Part shown: positions 45,431 to 57,300 of the stretch, piece by piece
Layout of the letters: each line of letters starts with the position of its first letter
Position numbering within the stretch: position 1 is the first letter of the stretch
Assembly: GCF_947623445.1 (NCBI RefSeq)
Contig: NC_135241.1
Location: forward strand, 24,058,501-24,122,500
From: Clavelina lepadiformis
Taxonomy: Eukaryota > Chordata > Ascidiacea > Aplousobranchia > Clavelinidae
Length of the DNA stretch: 64,000 nt
Direction of reading: 5' to 3'
Notes under the pieces: model-generated
Told to the model about the DNA's origin: nothing
Databases searched by the model: none
What the model saw: the letters and a program-made list of their open reading frames with translations, nothing else
Translations under genes and position numbers: made by a program

Positions 45431-47713
45431 ATGGCTTCAAAAGAAGCAAAATCTCGTCAAACTTTTGAATTCGTGTTTCTACCTCGTCAAGAAACGTCAA
45501 CATCCGTTCCAACTGATCTTGATCCAGACGCCTCTGATGGCAAAAGCACTGCAGTCCACTGTAAATATTTAGAATACAAAATACAAATTAAAATAAATTT
45601 AAAGTTTTTTATGTTATAATTTATAAGTAAGCACAATATAGGTTTACAGAAATTTTTTCAAAGATAACATTTTTTAAACATAATATTACTTTAAGAAAAC
45701 TTTTCACAACAAAATGATCCTTTTCATATCGTAGCCTGAAGTGGCATAACATAGAAACTTATATAATTTGTATAATTAATAGTTATAATTTTTTTAAACA
45801 GATGAAAATATTTTTCCCAACTTTATTGTCGAGCATTCACCAAAACAAGTAGACGTAAATAAAGATGATGAGGAAAAAGATTTATTGTTGGTTTTAAAGG
45901 TTAGTGGATTAGCATGTGCACAACCATCATACGCTATACATGTACATTATATACAGTACGTAAGAGGAAATCGAAATCATTTTTGCCCTGCTCGCAAATG
46001 TAAATAAAAATGTGAACACTCTCTTGTGCTTTATAGAGTAAGCTTGAAGACTTGTACGAGCTTCCAAGACCTTGGGAAAACGAAGGACAAAGGATTCTTA
46101 ATCTCTTATACGAAGTAAAATTATTATAGCGGATTTAATTTTATTTGTATGCGCACCTTAGGCTTGTCTTGCATCCTTACATCAAGTTAATTGTAGCTTA
46201 AAGAGGTTTTGTGTGCTTTTAACATGTTTTCAAATAGCATCATCGTAAATAGTTTGTCTGAATCACCCCATATACTGTAACTCAAATAACGCATGTTCAT
46301 GAAATAGGTCGATTTAAAGTATACTGACCAGGAAATTATGTTCATTGGGGAGACCATAGTGGAATGTAAATTTATTGAAGTTTGCAATCGTATCTGGGAC
46401 TTCTGTCACAGCACAAAGGATAAAGAATTTAACTTTTTGACATGTAAAGCATACCAACTGGTAGGTGCAGTGAAAATTACTTGGTTAATTATCTTATATA
46501 TAGGTTATACATTTTATTTACAGATTCATCCATGATTTACTTTGTGATTTTTGTTTAACCTACTTTGCAAAATAAATAAATGATCTTAATTCTCTTGGAC
46601 TTGTGTGTAAATATACAACCCTTGACCAACAATTTTGAGTTAGATGTAATTACATTTTTGTGCTCTTTTGCAACAATTAATAAAGTTTAGACTTATTTTG
46701 TTTCAGATGAAATCAGTTCTATTCAGCTTTTCAGATAAGTATCCCAGCTTGGCGAAAGCAGCTTACCAGAACAAAACTTTGATTGAACGCTTCATGAGTG
46801 AATTTGACTTACCAGAGCTCAGTGTTGATAATTTAACAGATGACAACCACATTGAAGCAGTGGAGGTACTAGAAGCATGGTGTAGTAGCCCGTTTAAGTT
46901 ATTAAAATGTTTTAAGGGTTAATATTTTTCCTAAGTGCACCATGTGTGTATTGCTGAACATGGCAAGAAACTTTCACCTTATCATTTCTCTAATACGACG
47001 CGATGGAGGATTGAATAAGATTCTTAACTATTATCAACATGAAGATTTAGAATCGATTATTGATGGGATCATTGCTATTGATCTCCGTATTGCTGAAGAG
47101 GAAAAGGAAATGAGATTGGCAGGTGTGCGACTAAAGGTTATGCGAAAAATAATTGCTTGTTTAATGTTAACAATTTGTAGTTAACTAAATATTATCAAGC
47201 TACTGCTCTAAATCTTATACGTAAATTCGCCTTAAGTGATTTTTTATTTTATCCTATAATTGTTTCAAGCACACCGCTCGCTATATCAGTACGTCTTGAA
47301 CATTGATCCATCCAGAATGTTATGCAGTGATGGCACTTTGAACTAAGTGCATAAGACTTATAAAAGCTCGCCAAAATCTATAAATGGCAATCTTATCCAA
47401 TTTATTATATTAATAATGGAAATAATCAAAACACGTCGGTTCCTTTTTGTATTTTACACATTAAAAAACAGTGGTATAGAAAAACGTTACATTTGGTGCA
47501 TAGCAAGGGCTTGCATTAAAACAGGATTAAAACATTAATTAGAAATTGGACAGGTCCAGCGTTTTAGACACACAAACTGATGTAATATTAACAGGTGGGA
47601 GTCATTCTGGTGATGATGAAACTAAAAGTGAATATGGAAGCGAAGATGCAAAGTTGATAAAGAAAATCAAGGAATCTATTTATTTGCAGTTTGATCACAA
47701 TATTTTTAAATAA
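45431..47713 (+). CDS. TIR-cluster gene 1, first ARM block (gene 1a), 7 exons
   Basis: Exons: 45431-45560, 45802-45899, 46037-46114, 46308-46460, 46707-46865, 46936-47122, 47595-47713. Read alone they give a 307-aa protein ending at TAA 47711. After a variable N terminus the exons match, one to one, the ARM/HEAT-like exons of gene 2: LEDLYELPRPWENEGQRIL, FIEVCNRIWDFCHSTKDKEF, PSLAKAAYQNKTLIERFMSE, and LIRRDGGLNKILNYYQ. Exon 7 is an acidic linker (HSGDDETKSEYGSEDAKL) equivalent to the acidic segment that precedes the first ARM exon in the other copies. Its expected phase-0 donor, after KKIK at 47671, reads AAG-GAATCT rather than AAG-GT. So either gene 1a ends here as an ARM-only protein, or it continues into 1b through an unusual junction. 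Exon 2 shows the same acidic feature (VNKDDEEKDL). Confidence 0.7.
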
Positions 47714-47818
47714 TCATGTCTTATGACTTTGTGACTTTTGATATAACACCAAAGCTGTTCAAACACACAGCATAAACTATATTTAATTATTACTTGCCAA
47801 TTTTGTATTTAATAACAG

Positions 47819-50800
47819 GATTTACTACAAAATCTGAACGCTCTTTCCGAACCTTGGGGTAGTACTGGGGAAAATAGTTTGTATGTTCTGTTCCAGGTAA
47901 AGTGAATTTATCAAACTTCGCTTAATTCTGTAATGTTTATTGTTTATTATTTCTTGTTAACTGTAACTTAGTATTAAAATGTTAGAATTTTGGTTAATTT
48001 CATGACTTAGCCTTTCCCCAAGTATCTAATAAGAATTTATGTTTCGAAAAACCTGAATCTCTTAATTGTAAATCTATAAAGTGCTTGTACAAAATTATCG
48101 TTGTTATGAGATTGAACCTTTAATGTCCATACCTTTATTTTATTTACCGATTTTATACATACTGTATATTGATGTATTACCAGTTGAAAGGAAATAAATT
48201 ACCCGTAATTATTTCTATTGGTGAGTTGATGGTGGAGCATAAATTTATCGATGTCTGTGTTCGTATCTGGGATTTCTGTCACAACACAAAGAACAAAGAA
48301 TTTATGTTTCTCTCTTGCGAAGCATACAGATATGTAACATATGGCTTATAACGTTTTAGTTTTATTTTTAGTTTAATTTAATTTTGTAATTACAGTTTTA
48401 TATGTGAAACTAAAAACGCAGTAAATCTAAGCAAAGCATTATTTCTTTTCTGTATTTAAGCAATATCTGTTTAATTTGTGGTATATTTGTTACCCGGCGC
48501 AAGTCATAACTGTTTATTCATTTAACTTGTCCTTCAAAACAGGGTTCATTTTATTATGCTGGTCTGTTTTGCTCTTTGATGTATCGCTTTTTTGATGATT
48601 GCTCCAACGATGTTAATTTGATACATTTATTTAATTTTTTTGTATTGGAATCTTTCTTAAACATTGGATAAATTTAGATTTATTTTGTTTCAGATGAAAT
48701 CGGTTTTATTGGTATTTTCTGATAAATGTCCCAATTTAGCCAAAGCAGCATATGAGAACAAAATCTTCATTGAGCGCTGCATGAGTGAATTTGACTCATC
48801 AAAGCTGTCAGTCAACCAGTTAACAAATAACAAGCACATTGAAGCACTTCATGTAAAATCAGCAAAACATTGTTATTTTTAAAACTTTGTAATTTAGTTT
48901 AAATGCATTAATATTTTCTACAAGGTAACCCTGTCCATTCTGCTCAATATGCTGAGACATTTGCATGCTGTAAGTTACCTAATACGGTGCAATGGAGGAT
49001 TGGCGAAGTTTCTTAAGTATTATGAACATGACAACCTGCTGCTGAAAACTTCTGTCATCATCACTGTAGCACATTGCATTAATGACGAAGAAAGTGATAA
49101 AATTTTGGCAGGTACACGATCAGACTACTTGTGACAAATCTGATACTATAAAAGTGATTTTTGGCTTTAGTTATTATTATTATTATATTTTTACTTATTA
49201 CTTTTACGTTTGTTACTGGAGAATGTAAAAGTATTAAGGTATTGGCACGTTTGTTAAAAAACAAATTTAAACGTGTGCGTTTGAACATTAAACGTAATCA
49301 CAATGCTTAATAAGGAACTGATGTGATTGCTTTTATTGCTGAGCAATTTAAGTCTATCTTGGATCATCCCTTGCATCAATATTCTAACCTGGATACAAAG
49401 TTTTATACTTCTGCGATAGAGTTGGTCATAGGTTTAGACAAACTGGCCGCTAATGAAAATAACAAAGTGAGTTATGCATCATAGATTGCATGTGTGTTTA
49501 TATGAGGAAGTATTGTGATTTTATAACCAGTAATAATAAGACTCTGACATTGTACACACTATTTTCGTATTCTTAGAAAACAATTGTTGACTTGAATGTT
49601 CTTCCGTTGCTGAAAAGGATGCTTGCAACGTTAAAATCTGACCAAATGCGGGCAGCTTCTCATTGTATCTGGACCCTCTCCTTTCTTCCAGCTAACAAAG
49701 ACAACATACGAGAGGTCAGGTTTAGTTTCAAATAGACCTACAATTACCAATGGTTTTCGTGGGTTGTGATAAAACTAAACTTTTCGTTTTTGAGTTTTAC
49801 TGTTTAATTTCATTGATCTATGTGGATTGGTATTTACAATGTCGAGTTGTATTGTTTTATCCATCTTCATTTTGCTTCATATTTTTTTGTTTTTTTACAC
49901 TTCAACAAATTGCTTTGTAACTTGCTATGGTAAAGGTACTTCATTACAAATAAGGCAAGACCAATTTCTTATTAGGCTGATGGTACAATTGAAAATTTCG
50001 CAAATGTCTATAAGTAGTAAACAAGTTTTATTAGTTATGTTTTTATAGTTTCATAAGTTTGATAGGAATAAGTTTTTAATGGTTTTAGTTTAAATAAGTA
50101 TTTTAGCGTTTTAGTGATTTCTAGGCTATTGCTTTTGAAGTCTTAACCTTCTTGCTAACACGTAAGATGCAAAACGCAAAAATATAAAACCCATAGATTA
50201 GAATTTATTGCTATTTTCATGAATAAGTTTGTCTTTCAAAAATATTTTACTTTGTACCGGAGTCATTCTAAAACCGAATTACTATTTTTCACCTGCTTGT
50301 CTCGTAGGAACCAAACCTTCTTGAAGTTGTGCATCATATTTTATCGAATTCAGAAGTAGATTCTGACACAAAGCGTTCTTGTGATGGAATTATCTTCAAC
50401 ATTGAAAAAGCCCCACAGGTTTTAGAAGAAATAGAAAGAACAACCGGGAAAGACAACCACATCATGATAAGTTATCAGTGGAATAAACAACCAACAATGC
50501 TCAAGGTAGGTTTGATCTATTGGGTATGTTTGATAACATCAATTTGTCTAAGTTATAACTTACACCTCCTTAATACTTAAAGTTAGACTATAACATCTCA
50601 ATATGATTTTGATGGAATCTTTTATGATATAGTGTTACGGTGCTAAGTCCACGTATTCGTGAACAATATCAATAAATTATACCAGTCTGATTACATATGA
50701 TTTACGTAACGAAAAAAACATCAAGGTATCTCGAAAGCGAAGCTTTGTTTTATAAAATGTAGAAAGCTAACAAACTTTCAAGTTATTAAGAGGAATTGGA

Positions 50801-52799
50801 ATGTAAATCATTTTCATTTTTTTATAGTTGCGGGATTGCTTAAATATCAATGGATTTAAAACCTGGGTTGACGTTGATAAAATGCAAGGCTCTATCCTGG
50901 AAGAGATGGCACACGCAGTAGAAGATGCTGGTGTGATTGTGATTGCCATGACTGAAGATTATAAGAAGAGCAACGCATGCAGAACTGGTAGGTTGCTTAT
51001 TGTGCTTTTTTCGTGTTTGTGGATCAAAGTTAAATTAACGACAAATAGATGAAAATAATTTTTGTCATTTTTAGTCCGCTTTTACCGTTTTGTTGTTATT
51101 AGTCTTGTCAGTCTCTAATTAGCATTTAGATTTCAAATTTACAGATTTATTTTTGCTTTTGCAGAAGCTGAGTACGCGTACAAACTGAAAAAGCCGATCA
51201 TTCCTCTGCTTCTAGAGTCAGGTTATAATCCGGATGGATGGTTGGGTGCATTGCTTGGTACAAAGCTGTATGTTGATTTAAGCAATGAATATGATTGCCT
51301 AGGGAAATTCCCTGATGTGATAAAGATGATACAGACACAAATAAGCAAAGAGCAAAGCTTGTACAAAATTCCAGTTTCTTTAACTGGTAAGTTGTATTAT
51401 GACATGAATTAATTATGGAAGTAACGTGCGAAAACTTGTGAAAAATGCACGTTAGTTAGTATACAGTTATACACCAACAATTTCTTCCTGGGTAGAATTT
51501 GGTGTTTTAAGTGTAGTTATTATCACTTTTCCAAACGTTGTTTAGCATAACTTTCTCTAAAATAAATTTTAATTTTGACTTCTATGTCACATTTTTAGTG
51601 ATAAATGCGCCCAAAACCAAAACGTCCGACGACCAATCACAGAACGCTAAACCCCTCAAGTCGTGGAAGTCATATGACGTCAAAATTTGGGCGGAGAAAA
51701 ACAAAATGGGTTCGTAATTTTGTTTATTGTTAGCCAGAAAGATGTTAAGCCGCAAAAAGTTCAAACGCACAAGAAACATCATCTCAATGTGTAGCCCGAT
51801 ACCGTCGTGACAAGATATTTGTCGCTATCGCAATAACTTTTTTTCTGCTTAGTTTTGCGGTTGTTATGCAGTAGTGCCATCCACGCACTAGGTTTATGAT
51901 TGCTTGTTGTTTGTTGCGTGTTATCATCACATTTTTAGCAATCTCGCTACCCCCTTCCTCGGGCTATAGCTTCTTTGTGAGCATTTGTTTTAACTACGCG
52001 CTGATGATGTAGTTTTGTCAAGCTAGGAAATATGGGTAAAGTTAGTTCGACTTTTGTGTGTAGAAGACGTCCTCTATGCTTTATCGATCTGCCCGTGGTT
52101 CAAGTTCTTTTTTTAATGCTGAGTAGTAATATTTTGTTGCGGCTTTTAATATTGATCCTAATTTTTTTAACGGTCGAGTGTGAGGTATAAAAGGAAGCAG
52201 CATCGGTCAAGCGGTCATTATATTGAAAAAAAAAAGCTGGCAGTATTGGCGGCAAGGAACGTTCGATTACACTGTTAGGGTACAAGGCAAGGAAAGTTAT
52301 TCGGGTTTATGAGAAGTCGAAATTCATCATAAACATCACTATTTCTTAGCGTGGTTGATTAATACATAACTTAGGTAACGTGTGTTCAGTATCGCTTGTG
52401 GTAGTATTTGCGTTAGTCTAAATTGTCCATTCTGGTAGCAATTAGCAAGACTTAGCATTTTTAAACTACCGAAGTAAAACTATTTTGCCTTCTTATTCCA
52501 GCGATGATAGAATTTTACTGCTTGCAAAACATTTTCAATCAATTAATTACCTGTGAGCTCAAATATTAACTATTTTTAGTTAATATTTCAAGTCTTCAAA
52601 AACTTTCATTTTGCTTTGATATTCAGCCGACATTGAAATTCTCGTTTCTGGCTTCGACGGAGTTGGACTTTTGCAACTTTATCAGCTACTGAAGAGATGC
52701 CCTGAGATTTATTACACCGCTCTTAGAAACGATTACCGTCTGGAATGGTTGCAAGTATTTCATCTAACCGAAGCACTGGAGACTTTAAACAGGTCATAA
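47819..52799 (+). CDS. TIR-cluster gene 1b: ARM repeats, TIR domain, SAM-like domain
   Basis: Exons: 47819-47896, 48184-48333, 48694-48852, 48925-49111, 49315-49466, 49577-49714, 50308-50505, 50828-50987, 51165-51386, 51599-51709, 52627-52799; 575 codons from the first listed base, all phases closing. No start codon of its own is evident, so it is probably the downstream part of a transcript with gene 1a or an unseen 5' exon. ARM repeats end AASHCIWTLSFLPANKDN. The TIR domain begins HIMISYQWNKQPTMLKLRD and runs through WVDVDKMQGSILEEM, VIVIAMTEDYKKSNACRTEA and KPIIPLLLESGY. The Glu after CRT sits where plant TIR NADases have their catalytic Glu. The C terminus (WKSYDVKIWAEKNKM...GVGLLQLYQLLKRCPE) is SAM-like. 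Family inference: NAD-consuming or signalling TIR adaptor in innate immunity. Confidence 0.85.
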
Positions 52800-53156
52800 T
52801 TTTGATGCTCTTGCCACTCTTTTTACGTGATGTTTTGGCAAATGCATTTCAACCTTAGACTTGATGAAATTTACGAGATGCAGTCGATGTATTTACGTCA
52901 CTCGTGATTGTGTTGTCTTGGACTTCGGCGATAAATTTGAAAATTCGTGTTCAGCTATTTTTAGCTTTCATCCACAAGCAATTTGTGTTCTGTTTTCGTT
53001 TGATTGCATAAGTTGCGGAATTTATGCGTTGTGTTATTCTACATTAATTGCATGAAACATCATAGGCTCATGTCATGATAACTTTCACAACTGGCTTGAC
53101 AATATATTTGATACCATGTTTTTTGATAGTTTCTTGGTTATAGTTAAAAAATGGTT

Positions 53157-53565
53157 TGTAGTTGCAAGATTATTCGAACAAAAATTAATGTGATGTCTGA
53201 AGTTATGCTAGATTGAAAGTTCTATGCTGGGAGATATGGCACAGGGAATTGGAGTTGCTTGTGTAATTGTAATTGCGATGTCAAAATGATATCTACTCAT
53301 ATAGGACTAGTACATCTGTTTTTGTCTGATAGACACATTTGTGGGTTGAAATGTTTGAATTAACTTGAACAAGAATGCTTACTGATGAAGAGTTATACTT
53401 GGCTTGAGTTGTCAATACCATTTTTGCATAACTGTTCCTGCAAATGATACAAACAACAGGTTTTAAGATAATATAACTAATCTTGGTATTTTGAAGTATT
53501 TATCTTTAGTATTACCGAAGTTGAGTACGCTTACAAGTTTCAAAAACCGTTTTCATATGATTAAA
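53157..53565 (+). pseudogene. TIR-exon pseudogene between the two TIR genes
   Basis: 53157-53300 matches the second TIR exon of genes 1 and 2 at DNA level. It keeps an acceptor-like TTTGTAG, then GTTGCAAGATTATTCGAAC, then GGGAGATATGGCACAGG coding MLGDMAQGIGVACVIVIAM before a stop. Part of the WxDVDKM region is scrambled. 53512-53562 matches the next exon: EVEYAYKFQKPFS then a stop. ARM and SAM exons are not recognisable. It is a remnant of a third gene copy, or of a partial duplication. Confidence 0.85.
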
Positions 53566-54328
53566 GCAGTAAACTATGCCAGTCACAAAACGTTCATTAA
53601 TACATCAACTTGCCACTACAGTTTCAACTCTGTAGTTATTGCTGGTTTTACTCAACCGTACAATTGAACATATTTTTGATTATCGAAATAAATTAGAAGC
53701 GGTGTTGAAACATTTGTAAGACGAATCATTTATCTTAAAAATGATATTCATTAAGACATGTCCAAAGCAGTGGTACAACGAACATTAGGAAATAACTTGT
53801 AAACAAATCACATGCTGTAAGACGTATCTGCAGGTGATTCAGTTGTGTGTGTTGTTATACGTAACAGGCTCGACGTGCTTTGCAAATCGGAAACAGGGTT
53901 AAGTGAATTTGAAGCAGAATGTACAGTACAGTAAGCGTGCACTCCTAAAGTAACGGTAATTTAGCTTAATTTTTGTAATATCAGAAAAAAAGATATTTTA
54001 TTTCGGTGTGGAAAAAGCTTAGGGTGTGCTTGGTGAATATTTGCTGCATCAGAATCTCAGCAAAAACGTTAGCGGAAAGATTAAACGGATTGCTGCGTGG
54101 TGACAGTTAGATCCATTGTTCCAATGTAGTTTCCGTCCAAATCAAAATGCAGAAGTTTTGATCGAGTAACGCAGTGAAACGTTAACGAATGTGATAAAAT
54201 ACTTTTTTTATCCAACTCCCAGTAGCTAATAACACTCAAAAGATTCAGATGAGCGCCAACGGTTACTGAAAATACTAAAAATAACAAGAAACTTTTAGGT
54301 CAGCTCAAAGTCACTGGAATAATTGAAA

Positions 54329-57300
54329 ATGCTAAAAACAGGCCATAAAACCGCAAGTGAAAGAAATAAAGTTTGGATGGCTGCACTGCGGCAATTTAGA
54401 AGTAAGAATTGCTTTACTATGGAAGCCTCAGAAATCTTTTTATCCGCTCAGTTCATCAGTTATATTGATCAAGTAATGAATTGTCTTGCAGATGACGACG
54501 AAGTTGGAAGTGAAAATGAAAAACAGATTTTGAACATGGTGAAGGTGAATTATCGCTATGTTGTGAACTATACTGTAGATTAATCTTATCCTCGGAGTAA
54601 AGAGTCTCTTAGCGATTTAATCAACGACAAAGGTTTCTGCCTGCTTACCGACAATTTGTACAGAAAGTCGTGTTGAGATGGGCCCATTTTGTTTATTTTT
54701 AATTTTTTATTATTATTTTTTTGTCTTTATTAAATTTAAAACTTCTAACCATTTGTCGATAAAAACTATCTTGCAAAGAAAATGTTATAATTTGTAGTAA
54801 ACATTCTCTCGATCTACATTTTTTATTGCAGACCGAATTACAAGAATTTTATGAATTGGAATCACCTTGGAATGATACTGGAAAAACCATTTTGAATATT
54901 TTTAAACTCGTAAAACCTTTTAATTTATTCTTGTTTTTCTTTGTACATTTTATACCGATAGTGCATTTAAAGACAAATAACTAGTAATGTTAATTATGGT
55001 GAACTTATGATATACACCCATAGATTATATTAAACAATCAGTGTTATGTTTAACAGATTCTCAGAAAGTTGGCAAAGAAAAATATAATTAATCTCATTGG
55101 GGAGCTAATGGTGGAATATAAATTTTTGGAAGTTTGCGATCGTGTCTGGGATTTTTGTCATACCACAAAAGATAAACAGTTTATGTTTCTCACATGCAGA
55201 GCATACAGTTCGGTAAGCGCTAAACTTCTGTACTACATGTTCAAAAATATAAAGTTATTGTAAAATATTAACAACACTTTTACTGCGTTTTGATCAAAAA
55301 CCAATTTTTTTCATCGATGTTTATGTCTCATTTGCCTTATTCAATATAGTTATTCAGTATTGAGCAAATATTATTTTCATAAAAATAGTATTTTGTTGAC
55401 TAGTAGAGTTGTTTTGTTTCATTTTAGGTTAAACTAGTACTTTGGAACTATTCTAATGAATGTCCCAGCTTAGCCGAAGCAGCTTATCAAAATAAAAGCT
55501 TTCTTGTGCGTTGCATCAGTGAATTGGACTTACCTGAGCTTAGTGTAAACAATCTCATTGACTACAAGAGCTTAATGGCAGTCAAGGTACAATCATTAAC
55601 TATTAAGTCTGTTTTAAAAGTTTAATCATAGCGACTTTCAGTTTATTTTTTTATTTCCACTTTTCATTCCATATTTTTTGCAAAGGCAACAATATCAATA
55701 TTAATGAATATGACAAGGCACTTTCAATCCATAAGTTCACTGATACGATGCAATGGTGGATTGGAGAAGATATTAAAGTATTACAAACATGATGATATTG
55801 GCTTGAAAACGTCGGTTATCATCACGGTCGCACATTGTATCACTGAAAAAGAAAATGACAAAATAATAGCAGGTAATTTATGATTGTACTGCGTGTTACT
55901 GGAAAAACTTTTATATCCAGAACTTGATATGGTATAGTAAGTCCCCAAGATCCGGGATCTGCAAGATTTGTGAGATGTGACCGGATTTTGGTAAAAACAA
56001 ACCAGATTGAGTTGAACAATAACTTTGCCCATCCCTATTAAGTTGCTCACTATGTCTGGTTATTTTTGTTTGTAGTTTGTTGATAAATCGGACAATTATC
56101 ATTTTACACATTTAATACAATTTCAATTCTATGAAGGATCAGACGTGATCCTATTCATTACCGAACAACTCAGAAGAGCTTTGCAGTCTCCTTCGTACCA
56201 GTGCTACTCTGCAATCGAGTTGGTAACGGGTCTAGACAAACTGGCTGCCAACGAATCTAACAAGGTTTGTTGTACTGTTTATAACATTCGTACGGTATTT
56301 GAAACCAATTGATGAAAACTTTTATTTTCTTGCTTCTTTTGTGTCAACATATTAGTTGGCAGTAAGTTCCAAAGTTTGAAAGCAATAGGAATTCCAGCAA
56401 CAAATTTACCCAATGCATGTTTCAGTTTATTTACATATTCTATATTTTGAATCATATACGTCTGGAGAAACTGACTAAGACATGCTTTTTAAGGTCGACG
56501 TAGCTAACATTTAAGCCATTGACAGAGTTCATTGAACGATAAAATGATAAACTGATAAGTAATCAATTTGAAGGACGTTAGCGCCACATTAAGCACCATA
56601 ATGTGCGTAGATAATGTTAAATATGAGGCTAAATGGATTTTCAAAGTTAAGCATAATGCTCGATAAGGTAAGAATAAATAAGGCTTAATCTATAAACCAC
56701 TGTTATCATCATTACTTTTCTTTTCTTTGTAGAAATCCATTGTTGACTTAAATGTACTTCCATTGTTAAAAAAAATGCTTAATCCCTCCTCTTCATCGGA
56801 CAGAGTCCAAGCAGCATCAAGTTGCATTTGGACTCTCTCATTTCTTGAAGACAATAAGAACAAAATATCTCAGGTCAACAGGCTATTTCTACAATAATAA
56901 TATTTTTCATATCAAGGTTGTTAAGTTTTCTTGTTAGGTAACCTTGATTTCATCAATGTGAATAACTTTTTGAATTACTTTTAAAGAAAGTCTTCTTTAA
57001 AAGTTTTATAACGAAATGTAGAAATTAAATCTCACAATTACCTTTCATAAATTGATCATATCCACAATCCATCAAAACTCGTGATTCGGACATTTTATAG
57101 GAACGAGGCCTTCTCGAAGCTGTTCATCGTATTTTGTCGGATTCAAAAATAAAATTTAAGACTAGAAGCTTTTGTGAAGGAATTACCTTTAACATTGAAA
57201 GAGCACAGCCAATTTCAGAAGAAATTCAAAGTAAAACGGGAAAGGACAAACACATCATGATAAGTTATCAATGGAACAACCAACCAATAATATTAAAGGT

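Noticed and set aside
52180-52200. TATA-box-like GTATAAAAGG in the last intron of TIR gene 1b
   Set aside because: No following transcript feature or ORF could be found; a single TATA-like string in AT-rich DNA is not enough for a promoter call.
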